From: Sphingomonadales bacterium
GTDB lineage: Bacteria > Pseudomonadota > Alphaproteobacteria > Sphingomonadales > Sphingomonadaceae
Length of the DNA stretch: 64,000 nucleotides
Reading direction: 5' to 3'
Assembly: GCA_017309275.1 (NCBI GenBank)
Contig: JAFKLT010000039.1
Location: forward strand, 31,746 to 95,745
A program made the position numbers and the translations under genes. Shown here piece after piece: positions 35,828 to 44,336 of the stretch. Position 1 is the stretch's first letter. The number at the start of each line of letters is the position of its first letter. The notes beneath the pieces are model-generated. The model was not told where the DNA came from, did not search any database, and was given only the letters and a program-made list of their open reading frames with translations.

Positions 35828-36724
35828 GTGCAGGCAGGCATGCAGGACAATTATCTGGGCACGATAGTCGACTTCGCCTCTCCCGCCGGCGAGCCGGCCC
35901 TGCTTGCGCCCGACAGCGTCCAGTGGCGCGTGTACAAGAACCCGATCGCGCTGGGCGTCGGGGGCATCGCGGCGGTGCTGCTGGAATTCGCCGAGCCGCG
36001 CATCCGGTCGGGGGTCTGGGACCATTCGACGTACAAGGTTGACCCGATCGGCCGGTCGCGACGCACCGGCCTGGTCGCGATGCTCGCCTGCTATGGCCCC
36101 GCCAGCGTGGCGAAGGAGGTGATCGGCAAGGTCAACCGCCTGCACGGACAGGTAAAGGGCGAGACGCCGGGCGGGGAGGCGTATCGTGCGCTCGATCCCG
36201 TGCTGCTCGACTGGGTCGCCGCCACCGCCTCCTATGGTTTCCTGATGGCCTATGACCGCTTCGTCGAGCCACTGGACGAGGCCGACAAGACCCGCTTCAT
36301 GCGCGACAGCGCGATCATCGGACGCGAGTTCGGGGCACGGCACACGCCCGCCAGCGTCGACGAATTCATGAGTATGATGGATGCGCTGGAACCGCGTTTC
36401 GAGCCGCATCCGATCATCTTCGAATTCCTCTCGATCATCGAATCGGGCCGCGCCGCACCGGGCGTCCCGCGCTTCCTGCACCGCGCCATCGCCCGCGCCG
36501 CGGTTTCGCTGTTGCCCGATCATATCCGGCGCAAGCTGGAACTGGGCGATCGCTATCGGCTGAAGCGGCGCGATCGCTGGATGCTGGGGGCGGCGGGTCG
36601 CCTTGCCGACCGGCGTGCCGACCCGGTGTCACCGCCGTGCCAGGCGAGCGTGCGGTTGGGCCTGCCGCACGACTTTCTGTTCCGCCGCGGCGCGCAGTCG
36701 GCATTTAGTCTTGCCGCAACTTAA
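35828..36724 (+). CDS. MpaB-family oxygenase (DUF2236)
   Basis: 298 residues. WRVYKNPIALGVGGIAAVLLEFAEPRIRSGVWDHSTYKVDPIGRSRRTG and HGQVKGETPGGEAYRALDPVLLDWVAATASYGFLMAYDRF match the DUF2236/MpaB signature, whose conserved His (DHS and HG) bind heme in characterised latex-clearing/MpaB-type proteins. Probable heme oxygenase acting on a lipid or terpenoid. It follows the TonB receptor directly, suggesting the receptor supplies a hydrophobic substrate (inference). Start GTG 35828; ATG 35840 is an alternative. Confidence 0.85.
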   Translation: MQAGMQDNYLGTIVDFASPAGEPALLAPDSVQWRVYKNPIALGVGGIAAVLLEFAEPRIRSGVWDHSTYKVDPIGRSRRTGLVAMLACYGPASVAKEVIGKVNRLHGQVKGETPGGEAYRALDPVLLDWVAATASYGFLMAYDRFVEPLDEADKTRFMRDSAIIGREFGARHTPASVDEFMSMMDALEPRFEPHPIIFEFLSIIESGRAAPGVPRFLHRAIARAAVSLLPDHIRRKLELGDRYRLKRRDRWMLGAAGRLADRRADPVSPPCQASVRLGLPHDFLFRRGAQSAFSLAAT

Positions 36725-36785
36725 CATGGGTGAATGTCGGCAGCGCGCGTAGCCTGCATCTGGTCCTCCTAAAAACGGGGGGCGC

Positions 36786-37574
36786 ATGGCATTTGGGGAC
36801 ATCGTGAACGGGCTGCTGACCCTGCGCGAGCGAATGTCGTGGGAAGCCAGCCTGGCGCGCAACGCTCGCGAATATTCGAAGGGCGTCGACCTGGTGCGCG
36901 AGGGCGACCGACCCGCTGCGTTGCGGATCGTGCTGTCGGGGTGGGCCCAGAAATACAAGCAGCTTCCCGATGGTCGGCGTCAGATCCTGGCGGTTGTGCT
37001 GCCGGGGCAGCTCTGCGACCTGGACCTGTTCACTGTCGCGCGCGCGGATCATTCGATCGCCGCGGTCCGCCGCCTTTCGATCGCCGAGATCAACCGCGCC
37101 GAGGCGCAGCGCCTGTTCGACCTGTGCCCGAACCTCGCGCCCGCGCTCAGCCTGGCGGAGATCGTCGGCGCGTCGGTGCAGCGCGAATGGACGATCAACG
37201 TCGGCCAGCGCAACGCGCTCGAACGCGTCGCGCAGCTCATGTGCGAAATCTATGTGCGCCAGCATGGCGTGCCGCTGGTCGGCGGCGGCGCGTGCGACTT
37301 TCTGCTGACGCAGGGGCAGATGGCCGAAGCGACCGGGCTGACGCAAGTCCATGTCAACCGCATCGTCCAGCAGCTTCGCCTGCGCTGCGCCGTGCAGCTT
37401 CAGAACCTGCGGCTGGAAATCCCCGATTTTGCGCAGCTCGCCGCGCTTGCCTCGTTCAACGCCAATTATCTTCACCTGGGCGAGGTGCAGGCGCTGGCCG
37501 AGCGGGCGTCTCCGCTCTTCTCGCCGGAGGTGGTCAGCCGGCGTGATTATGCCGGTGGAGATAGGTGTCCGTAA
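36786..37574 (+). CDS. Crp/Fnr-family regulator (first of a convergent pair)
   Basis: 262 residues. Effector beta-roll (EYSKGVDLVREGDRPAALRIVLSGWAQKYKQLPDGRRQILAVVLPGQLCDLDLF), dimerisation helix (QREWTINVGQRNALERVAQLMCEIYVR) and a winged HTH (LTQGQMAEATGLTQVHVNRIVQQLRLR). Fnr iron-sulfur cysteines are absent. Its 3' end overlaps the opposite Crp/Fnr gene by 41 bases. Signal unknown. Confidence 0.9.
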   Translation: MAFGDIVNGLLTLRERMSWEASLARNAREYSKGVDLVREGDRPAALRIVLSGWAQKYKQLPDGRRQILAVVLPGQLCDLDLFTVARADHSIAAVRRLSIAEINRAEAQRLFDLCPNLAPALSLAEIVGASVQREWTINVGQRNALERVAQLMCEIYVRQHGVPLVGGGACDFLLTQGQMAEATGLTQVHVNRIVQQLRLRCAVQLQNLRLEIPDFAQLAALASFNANYLHLGEVQALAERASPLFSPEVVSRRDYAGGDRCP

Positions 37575-38277
37575 AATCCGCGAGCGCGCGCAGTTGCGCC
37601 AGATTGCCGATGCGGACCCGCCGCCCGTTGCGTGCGATCGCGCCGCGGCGTTCCAGTTCCTTCAGCGTGCGGTTGATGTGTACCGGCGTCAGGCCGAGCA
37701 GGTCCGCCAATTGCTCCTGCGTCATCGGCACGTCGCTGACGTCCAGCCCGTCTGTACGCGTATCGAGCAGCCGATAGTGCAGCTCGCACAGCAGATGCGC
37801 CAGGCGAGCCAGCGCATTGCGGCGACCCATGTTGAGCAGCCACTCGCGGCCGATCGACGCCTCGATCAATATGTCGACGATGACGGCGCGCGCGATCGCG
37901 GGCCGCGTGTGGATCAGCCGTTCGAAATCCGACAGCGCAAAGACAATCAGGTCGACCGCCGTCAGCGCCTGCAGATTATGGTCGGTGGTCCGCACGTACA
38001 TCGACTGAAAGTCCATCGGGTCGCCCGGAATCTTCAGCGCGACGATCTGTCGTCCGCCTTCTTCGGTCGCTTTCTGGCGATAGGCAAAACCCGACCAGAG
38101 GATGGGGCAGGTGTCCGACCGGTCGCCCTCGCGCAGGATATATTCATTGGGCTCCAGATGGCGATAGCTGTGCGGCAGGGCCGCGATCGCATCCTGATCC
38201 TCATCGGACAGGAGGCTGTGGCTCAGCAGCTTACGCAGAAATATGTCGTGCCGTCGCAACTCTGCCCTGGTTCCCAT
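37534..38277 (-). CDS. Crp/Fnr-family regulator (second of a convergent pair)
   Basis: 247 residues, same plan as its neighbour: EYILREGDRSDTCPILWSGFAYRQKATEEGGRQIVALKIPGDPMDFQSMY, EWLLNMGRRNALARLAHLLCELHYR and an HTH MTQEQLADLLGLTPVHINRTLKELERRGAI. No iron-sulfur cysteines. The two proteins share the dimerisation and HTH wording, so they are likely paralogues. It is upstream of, and on the same strand as, nothing closer than the YeiH gene, from which it is separated by ~110 bases. Confidence 0.9.
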   Translation of the reverse strand: MGTRAELRRHDIFLRKLLSHSLLSDEDQDAIAALPHSYRHLEPNEYILREGDRSDTCPILWSGFAYRQKATEEGGRQIVALKIPGDPMDFQSMYVRTTDHNLQALTAVDLIVFALSDFERLIHTRPAIARAVIVDILIEASIGREWLLNMGRRNALARLAHLLCELHYRLLDTRTDGLDVSDVPMTQEQLADLLGLTPVHINRTLKELERRGAIARNGRRVRIGNLAQLRALADFTDTYLHRHNHAG

Positions 38278-38386
38278 CCGTCCCGTGCTCCCTGCCGCCG
38301 GACGATGGTCCGGCTTCTTGGCACGCTGTCCAACGAAGCTCGGCCAAGAGGGTTGCGCGGGCGCGAAGCGGCCCGCGAGGTGGTGT

Positions 38387-39487
38387 CTAGATCGCGGTCA
38401 GGGCAAAGAGCAGGGCGATGCCGAAACTGGTGAGCGTCGCTAGCGCAACCGGTACGGTCGCGCGCCATCCCATTTCCAGCAACAGGTCCAGCCGTGTGCG
38501 CATGGCGGTGGCAGTCACTGCCAGCAGCAACAGCGCCTTCGACCCCGACAGCGCCCATTCACGCGCAGCCTCCGGAACCGCGATGGCGCTGTTCAGCGTC
38601 ACGACGGCCAGAAACGCGACGATGAACCAGGGCAGCGCCAGGCGGCGCCAGAACCGGGTATTCGTGCCGCTTTCGGGCCGCAAGATCAGGCTGACCAGCG
38701 CCACGACGGGGGCGAGCAGGGCGACGCGGGCCAGCTTGACGATCGTCGCGCTCGCGCCCGCCGTGTCGGAAAAGGCGTAGCCGCCGCCGATCGCCTGCGC
38801 GACGTCATGGATCGACGCGCCGATCAGGAATCCCGCCTGGGCATCGTTCAGCCCGAATTCGCCCGCGATCAGCGGGTAAATCGTCATCGCCAGCGCGCTG
38901 GCCAGCGAAATGCCGACCAGAGTCAGGGCGAATTGCGCCTGCGATAGCCGTTGGCGGCCGATTACCCCATACAGCGCCAGCGCCGCGCTCGCGCCGCAGA
39001 TCGCGGTCGCGCCGCCCGCCAGCAGCCCGGCATAGGGCGACTGCCCGGCCAGGCGCGCGCCCAGCAAGCCCGCGCCCATCGTCAGCGCCATCACGACGAT
39101 CAACGCGCCAAATGGTATGGGGCCGAGCACGGCGATCTGCGCGAACGTCACCTGCAGCCCCAGCACGACGATCCCGATCCTCAGAAAGGTTCTCGATGCG
39201 AAATCCAGTCCGCGATGCGTCGCTTCGTTGGCCGAGATGAAATTGAGCGACAGGCCCACCAGCAACCCCAGCAGGATGATCGGAAAGCCGTAATGATCGG
39301 ACAGCCACGCCGCCGCCGCAGAGCCCGCGGCGCAGGCCGCGAGCCCGGGGAACAGGCGATGACCTTGCTCCTCAGTGGGCCGGGTATCCGCCAGATGCAA
39401 CTCGCCGAACAGGTCGCCGCCGCTGGGCAGGTCGTTCCAATGCGCGTGGCGCATCGACGTTCCAATATTTCTGTCCAACGCTGTCAT
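38387..39487 (-). CDS. YeiH-family putative sulfate/sulfite exporter
   Basis: 366 residues with about ten membrane helices. FPIILLGLLVGLSLNFISANEATHRGLDFASRTFLRIGIVVLGLQVTFAQIAVLGP, AGGATAICGASAALALYGVIGR and IGASIHDVAQAIGGGYAFSD are the UPF0324/YeiH signatures. The family is annotated as a putative sulfate exporter; direct proof of substrate is limited. Standing at the edge of the sulfoquinovose-type island, it could remove sulfite or sulfate freed by the monooxygenase (inference). It is divergent from the LacI gene. Confidence 0.85.
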   Translation of the reverse strand: MTALDRNIGTSMRHAHWNDLPSGGDLFGELHLADTRPTEEQGHRLFPGLAACAAGSAAAAWLSDHYGFPIILLGLLVGLSLNFISANEATHRGLDFASRTFLRIGIVVLGLQVTFAQIAVLGPIPFGALIVVMALTMGAGLLGARLAGQSPYAGLLAGGATAICGASAALALYGVIGRQRLSQAQFALTLVGISLASALAMTIYPLIAGEFGLNDAQAGFLIGASIHDVAQAIGGGYAFSDTAGASATIVKLARVALLAPVVALVSLILRPESGTNTRFWRRLALPWFIVAFLAVVTLNSAIAVPEAAREWALSGSKALLLLAVTATAMRTRLDLLLEMGWRATVPVALATLTSFGIALLFALTAI

Positions 39488-39635
39488 AAGGCGCTGCCAT
39501 AATCGCGGGCGGGGCAGGGACGCAAGGCTTCTCTTGCGAAAGGGCGGCGGGAACGCCTAAGCAGACAGCGTTGGCCAGCAGGGGAAGCAGAGCCGTGAAG
39601 CCGAATTGCCTCGCCGGGAAGGAGCGCGTGCGCGC

Positions 39636-40640
39636 ATGACCCGGGCGACGATCAAGGATGTCTCGCGCGTCGCGGGCGTGTCGATCAAGACCGTGTCGCG
39701 CGTGCTGAACAAGGAACGCTATGTCAGCGACGAGATGCGGCAAAAGGTCGAGGAAGCGGTCGCGCGCCTCAACTACCACCCCAGCCTTGCCGCGCGCACG
39801 CTGGCGGGCAAGCGATCGTTCCAGATCGGGCTGATCCACGACAACCCCAGCCCCTATTATATCTTCAATATGCAGGCCGGCGTCGGGCAGCGTTGCCGCG
39901 AGGCGAATTTCCGCATGATCATTCAGCCGTGCGACGTGAACTCCCCGGGGCTGATCGACGACATCGGCGCGCTGATCGACCAGGCGCAACTCGACGGCAT
40001 CATCATGACGCCGCCGGTGACCGATGTCGGCACCGCGCTTGCCGAGCTGTTTCGCCGCAAGATTCCGGTCGTGCGTGTCCAGCCGGGGACCGATTTGACT
40101 GCTACCTCAGCGGTTTACATCGACAACGTCCAGGCGGCCGACGACATGACCGCCTATCTGATATCGCTCGGTCATCGCCGCATCGGGCTGGTGACCGGTC
40201 ACGCGAATTATTTCGCCAGCGGGCAGCGCCTGACCGGCTATCGGCAGGCGCTCCAGCGCGCGGGCATCGGCTTCGACGCCTCGCTGGTCTTCCCGGGGCA
40301 GTTCGATTTCCAATCGGGTTCCGCCGCGGCCGAGGCGCTGCTCGCGCTCGACGATCCGCCGACGGCGATCTTCGCGAGCAGCGACGAAATGGCGGCGGGC
40401 GTGCTCGCGGCGGCGCACCGTATGGGCGTGTCGGTGCCCGACCAGCTCTCGGTCGCCGGTTTCGACGACACCGACCTGGCACAGGTTGTCTGGCCTTCGC
40501 TGACCACCGTGCGCCAGCCGATCCGCGATCTCGGCTATGCCGCCGCCGACCTGTTGCTCGAATTCGGCGAGCGGATCGAACGCAGGCAGTTGCCGCACGA
40601 ACTGATCGTACGCGGATCGACGGCTGCTCCGAAAAATTAG
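39636..40640 (+). CDS. LacI-family regulator of the sulfoquinovose-type island
   Basis: About 334 residues from ATG 39636 (AAGGAG upstream; the TTG at 39606 adds ten unlikely residues). HTH MTRATIKDVSRVAGVSIKTVSRVLNKERYVSDEMRQKVEEAVARLNYHPSLAARTLAGKRSFQIGLI and sensor domain with AIFASSDEMAAGVLAAAHRMGVSVPDQLSVAGFDDTDLAQVVWPSLTTVRQPI. Three similar palindromes at 40754, 42107 and 47525 are its probable operators. The inducer could be sulfoquinovose or a derivative. Confidence 0.88.
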   Translation: MTRATIKDVSRVAGVSIKTVSRVLNKERYVSDEMRQKVEEAVARLNYHPSLAARTLAGKRSFQIGLIHDNPSPYYIFNMQAGVGQRCREANFRMIIQPCDVNSPGLIDDIGALIDQAQLDGIIMTPPVTDVGTALAELFRRKIPVVRVQPGTDLTATSAVYIDNVQAADDMTAYLISLGHRRIGLVTGHANYFASGQRLTGYRQALQRAGIGFDASLVFPGQFDFQSGSAAAEALLALDDPPTAIFASSDEMAAGVLAAAHRMGVSVPDQLSVAGFDDTDLAQVVWPSLTTVRQPIRDLGYAAADLLLEFGERIERRQLPHELIVRGSTAAPKN

Positions 40641-40666
40641 GGTCATTTCGAGGATCTGAAGGCGAC

Positions 40667-40707
40667 GCGGCAATCCAGCGTTGCGCCGATCGCTCTGGAT
40701 TGCGCCG
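40667..40707. repeat. intergenic inverted repeat (CAATCCAG type)
   Basis: GCGGCAATCCAGCG and CGCTCTGGATTGCGCCGC form a hairpin right after the LacI gene. It shares the CAATCCAG/CTGGATTG core with the longer repeat at 48413-48501. Possible transcription terminator. Confidence 0.6.
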
Positions 40708-40753
40708 CTCCGCTCGCAAGGGCTACCGAAGAAAAGCCTTGTCCTTTCGAGTA

Positions 40754-40767
40754 TGACAACGTTATCT
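40754..40767. promoter_or_regulatory. LacI-type operator before the MFS gene
   Basis: TGACAACGTTATCT, an imperfect palindrome with AACGTT core, 36 bases before the GTG start. It belongs to the same set as the sites at 42107 and 47525. Confidence 0.6.
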
Positions 40768-40802
40768 CATCGACCAGACATAAGAGATTCGGGGAGAAGG
40801 CC

Positions 40803-42056
40803 GTGACGACAATCGCCGACAAGCGGCGCTGGCTGGTGGTGGGGCTCGTCTTCATCGCGATCGTCCTCAACTATGTCGATCGTCAGATTCTGGCGCTGCT
40901 CAAGCCGACGCTGCAGGCCGAATTCGACTGGACCGACCGCGATTACAGCCACATGGCCTCGGCCTTTCAGTTCGCCGCCGCGCTCGCGTTTCTCGGCACC
41001 GGCTGGTTCATCGACAAGGTCGGGTTGCGCTGGGGCTTCGCGATCGGCGTTGGCGTATGGAGCCTTGCCGGCATGGCGCACGCCTTCGCGACCACTGTCG
41101 CGGGTTTCGTGACCTCGCGTGCGGTCCTCGGCGCCGCCGAATCGATCGGCACCCCCGCGGCCGTGAAGACCGCGGCCACCTATTTCAACGCGAAGGAGCG
41201 CAGCTTCGTGCTCGGCCTCGGCGGCATCGCGCCGAATGTCGGCGCGATCCTGACGCCCCTGCTGATCCCGTTGATGGCGATGATGTGGGGGTGGCAGGCG
41301 ACGTTCCTGATCGCGGGCGGCCTCGGCCTCGTCTGGGTCGTCGTCTGGCTGTGGGTGCGTATCCCTGAACAGCCGAACGCCGCGCGCGACGCCGCCGCGC
41401 CCAGGATCGCCTGGGCCAGCCTGCTGCGCGATCGCCGCCAATGGGCGATCATCCTGGGTAAGGCGCTGACCGACCAGGTCTGGTGGTTCCTGCTCTTCTT
41501 CATGCCCGACCTGTTCCACCGCGTCTTCGGGTTGACGCAGGGGACGCTCGGCCTTCCGGTCGCTTTCGTCTATTTCATGGCCGCTCTCGGCGGTATTACC
41601 GGCGGTTTTCTGCCGTCGTATCTCATGGGGCGCCGCGGCTGGACCGTGAATGCGGCGCGAAAGACGACGATGTTGATCTATGCGCTGCTCATCCTGCCGG
41701 TGCCGCTGCTCGTCGGCGTCGACAGCGCTTGGGTCGCCGCGATGATTCTGGGCCTGGCGCTCTTTGCGCATCAGGGCTTTTCGACCAACATCTTCGGGCT
41801 GACGACCGACGTCTTTCCGGCGCGGATCGTGGGCTCGGCGATCGGCATCGGCGCCTTTGCCGGCAATCTGTCGGGGATGGCGATGATCGAGTTCGCGGGC
41901 TGGTCGCTCGACACCGGCCGCGGGTATCTGCCGATGATGCTCGTCTGCGCCTTCACCTATCTCGCCGCGCTTGCCGCGATCCACCTCATCCTGCCCCGCA
42001 TCGTCGCGGTCGATGAGGAGGAGGATGGCGAGGCTGGGCCGATATTGGCCCACTGA
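40803..42056 (+). CDS. MFS transporter, hexuronate/anion:cation symporter type
   Basis: 417 residues, 12 membrane helices. RRWLVVGLVFIAIVLNYVDRQILALLKPTLQAEFDWTDRDYSHMASAFQFAAALAFLGTGWFIDKVGLRWGF is characteristic of the ExuT/ACS branch that carries hexuronates and other acidic sugars. GTG 40803 is preceded by GGGGAGAAGG. First gene after the LacI regulator and followed by the reductase and monooxygenase genes, so it may import sulfoquinovose, an acidic sugar (inference). Confidence 0.88.
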   Translation: MTTIADKRRWLVVGLVFIAIVLNYVDRQILALLKPTLQAEFDWTDRDYSHMASAFQFAAALAFLGTGWFIDKVGLRWGFAIGVGVWSLAGMAHAFATTVAGFVTSRAVLGAAESIGTPAAVKTAATYFNAKERSFVLGLGGIAPNVGAILTPLLIPLMAMMWGWQATFLIAGGLGLVWVVVWLWVRIPEQPNAARDAAAPRIAWASLLRDRRQWAIILGKALTDQVWWFLLFFMPDLFHRVFGLTQGTLGLPVAFVYFMAALGGITGGFLPSYLMGRRGWTVNAARKTTMLIYALLILPVPLLVGVDSAWVAAMILGLALFAHQGFSTNIFGLTTDVFPARIVGSAIGIGAFAGNLSGMAMIEFAGWSLDTGRGYLPMMLVCAFTYLAALAAIHLILPRIVAVDEEEDGEAGPILAH

Positions 42057-42106
42057 TCCAACCGCATACGAAAAGCCGCTTCACTCGTCCCGTATTATGG
42101 AGTATA

Positions 42107-42120
42107 TGACAGCGATGTCA
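42107..42120. promoter_or_regulatory. LacI-type operator at the reductase start
   Basis: TGACAGCGATGTCA, a palindrome apart from one central pair. It overlaps the probable start codon of the reductase gene, so bound repressor would block initiation or early elongation. Confidence 0.65.
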
Positions 42121-43017
42121 GATTTTCTTCCCGCTCCCGCCAATGTGACCATCGCCGGTCATGAAGTTCCGCCCATCGCCTGGGGCATGTGGCGCTTCGC
42201 CGGCGTCGATGTCGCCACGGCGCGCGCGCGGGTCGACGCCGCGTTCGAGGCGGGTGTCACGCTGTTCGATACCGCCGACATCTATGGCTGCGACACGCCC
42301 GGTGGTTTCGGTTCGGCCGAGGCGCTGCTCGGCGACGTCTTTGCGGAGGCGCCGGGGCTGCGCGACCGGATGGTGCTCGCGACCAAGGGCGGCATCGTCC
42401 TGGGCGTGCCTTATGACAGCAGCGCCGCCTATCTGACCTCGGCGATTGATATCTCGCTGAAGCGCCTGCGCACCGACCATGTCGAACTGTGGCAGATCCA
42501 CCGTCCCGACCTGCTGACCCATCCGCAGGAGATTGCGCGGACGCTGGAGGAGGCGCACCGCGCTGGCAAGATCGGGGCGATCGGCGTGTCGAACTTCACG
42601 CCCGCGCAGACCGCGGCGCTCGCCAAATTTCTGCCCGTTCCGGTGGTCAGCCACCAGAGCGAATTTTCGCCGCTTCACCTCAGCCCGCTTTTCGACGGCA
42701 TCTTCGATCAGTCGATGGCGGAGGGCATGAGCTTCCTCGCCTGGTCGCCGCTCGGCGGCGGCCGGCTCGGCGATCCGGCCGACGAGCGCACGCGCGCAGT
42801 CGCCGGACTGCTCGACGCGAAGGCGGCCGAATATGGCGTCTCGCGCGCCGCCGCAACCTATAGCTGGGTGATGGCGCATCCCGCGCGCCCGGTCCCGATC
42901 GTCGGCACGCAGAATGTCGACAGGATCAAGGAAATTCCGCAGGCCTTCGCCCCGCGCTGGACGCGCGCCGAATGGTACGCGGTGCTGCAAACATCGATGG
43001 GGGAGAATCTGCCATGA
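42115..43017 (+). CDS. aldo/keto reductase, 6-oxo-glucose reductase (SmoB-like) candidate
   Basis: 300 residues from ATG 42115; ATG 42106 or 42097 are alternatives. (beta/alpha)8 AKR motifs: LFDTADIYG (Asp, Tyr), VLATKGG (Lys), VELWQIHRPD (His), GKIGAIGVSNF and the NADPH-binding tail VPIVGTQNVDRIKE. In the described sulfo-SMO pathway an AKR reduces 6-dehydroglucose, made by the monooxygenase, to glucose. Here the monooxygenase start overlaps this stop as ATGA, which is the main reason for the assignment. Confidence 0.78.
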   Translation: MSDFLPAPANVTIAGHEVPPIAWGMWRFAGVDVATARARVDAAFEAGVTLFDTADIYGCDTPGGFGSAEALLGDVFAEAPGLRDRMVLATKGGIVLGVPYDSSAAYLTSAIDISLKRLRTDHVELWQIHRPDLLTHPQEIARTLEEAHRAGKIGAIGVSNFTPAQTAALAKFLPVPVVSHQSEFSPLHLSPLFDGIFDQSMAEGMSFLAWSPLGGGRLGDPADERTRAVAGLLDAKAAEYGVSRAAATYSWVMAHPARPVPIVGTQNVDRIKEIPQAFAPRWTRAEWYAVLQTSMGENLP

Positions 43018-44081
43018 CCGACCGCACGTGCGAAGTCAGCTGGTTTTCGGCGCTCTGCGACGACGACTATGAATTTCTGGGGGTTCCCGATCCGATGCTC
43101 AAGTCGAGCTGGGAGCATTGCCGCGACATCGTGATGCAGGCCGACAGCCTGGGCTTCGACAACATCCTGCTGCCCTCGGGCTATGCGCTCGGCATCGACA
43201 CCACCGCCTTTGCCGCGGCGATCGCGACGATGGTGAAGCGCATCCGCCTGTTGATGGCGGTGCGCATCGGCGAAAGCTGGCCGCCGCAGCTCGCGCGCCA
43301 GATCGCGACGATCGATCGCATCCTGGGCGGCCGCCTGACGGTCAACATCATCTCGTCCGACATGCCGGGCGAGGCGATGGACTCCGAACCGCGCTATCGT
43401 CGCACGGTCGAGGCGATGCACATATTGAAGACGCTGCTCAACGGCGAGGCGCTCGACCATGACGGCGAGTTCTGGAAGCTGCAGCTCGACCCCCCGCGTA
43501 TCGGAATGGTGTCGGGCAAGGCGCCGCCACTCTATTTCGGCGGCCTCTCGCCCGCCGCGCGCGACGCCGCGGCAAAGGGCTGCGACGTCTTCCTGATGTG
43601 GCCCGACCGCGAGGAGGTGGTGAGGGAGATCATCGCTGACATGACCGCCCGCGCCGCCGCCTATGGCCGCACGCTCAAATTCGGCTACCGAGCGCACATG
43701 GTCGTCCGCGACACCGAGGACGAGGCCCGGGCCGCCGCCGATCGCCTGCTGTCCAAGCTCGACGCCGACAAGGGCGCCGCGATCAAGGCCAAGTCGCTAG
43801 ACTCGCAGTCGTTCGGGGTGAACGCGCAGGTTGCGCTGCGCGAAGCGGCGTCCGACGACGGTTATGTCGAGGATAATCTCTGGACCGGCGTCGGCCGCGC
43901 CCGCTCGGGCTGCGGCGCCGCGATCGTCGGCGACCCCGATCAGGTGCTGGCAAAGCTGAACCGCTATCAGGACATGGGCATCGAGGCGTTCATCCTCTCC
44001 GGCTACCCGCACGCTGCCGAAGCCGACCTCTTCGCCCGCCACGTGCTGCCGAAGATGACGCACGGCCCGCTTGAGCTCTAA
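43014..44081 (+). CDS. SsuD-like FMNH2-dependent sulfonate monooxygenase, SmoC-like candidate
   Basis: 355 residues, luciferase-like fold. In my numbering, R226 and H228 (FGYRAHMVV), R297 (GVGRARSG) and Y331 (LSGYPH) coincide with the active-site positions I recall for E. coli alkanesulfonate monooxygenase SsuD. The SsuD Cys54 and N-terminal His are not kept, which fits a different sulfonate. With the AKR, MFS and a GH31 sulfoquinovosidase, sulfoquinovose oxidation to 6-dehydroglucose plus sulfite is the best-supported role. It needs a flavin reductase; none is adjacent, but one is encoded at 62089-62697. Confidence 0.8.
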   Translation: MTDRTCEVSWFSALCDDDYEFLGVPDPMLKSSWEHCRDIVMQADSLGFDNILLPSGYALGIDTTAFAAAIATMVKRIRLLMAVRIGESWPPQLARQIATIDRILGGRLTVNIISSDMPGEAMDSEPRYRRTVEAMHILKTLLNGEALDHDGEFWKLQLDPPRIGMVSGKAPPLYFGGLSPAARDAAAKGCDVFLMWPDREEVVREIIADMTARAAAYGRTLKFGYRAHMVVRDTEDEARAAADRLLSKLDADKGAAIKAKSLDSQSFGVNAQVALREAASDDGYVEDNLWTGVGRARSGCGAAIVGDPDQVLAKLNRYQDMGIEAFILSGYPHAAEADLFARHVLPKMTHGPLEL

Positions 44082-44106
44082 ATCGTCGACGCAATAAGCC
44101 TGTTTT

Positions 44107-44186
44107 GTCACCCCGGACTTGATCCGGGGCCACGAAAGCCAGCGCGGCCCTCCACGTTATGAATCCCGGATCAAGTCCGGGATGAC
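44107..44186. repeat. intergenic palindromic element (CCCGGACTTGATCCGGG type)
   Basis: GTCACCCCGGACTTGATCC and TCCCGGATCAAGTCCGGGA form long inverted arms with a ~32-base centre. Elements of this wording recur at 47394 and 58828; they are typical dispersed intergenic palindromes of alphaproteobacteria. Confidence 0.8.
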
Positions 44187-44336
44187 GATGGTTTGTGGAG
44201 AGATACCCCGCCTCCACGGTGAGACGTAGGAGAGGGAGGCGGGGCGAGCGCCCTTAAGCAGGGCACGGCTTGCGGGATGATGAACAAAGCTCGGCAGCGA
44301 TAGCGAATTGTGCGGAACAGCACTAAATGCGTCGCA

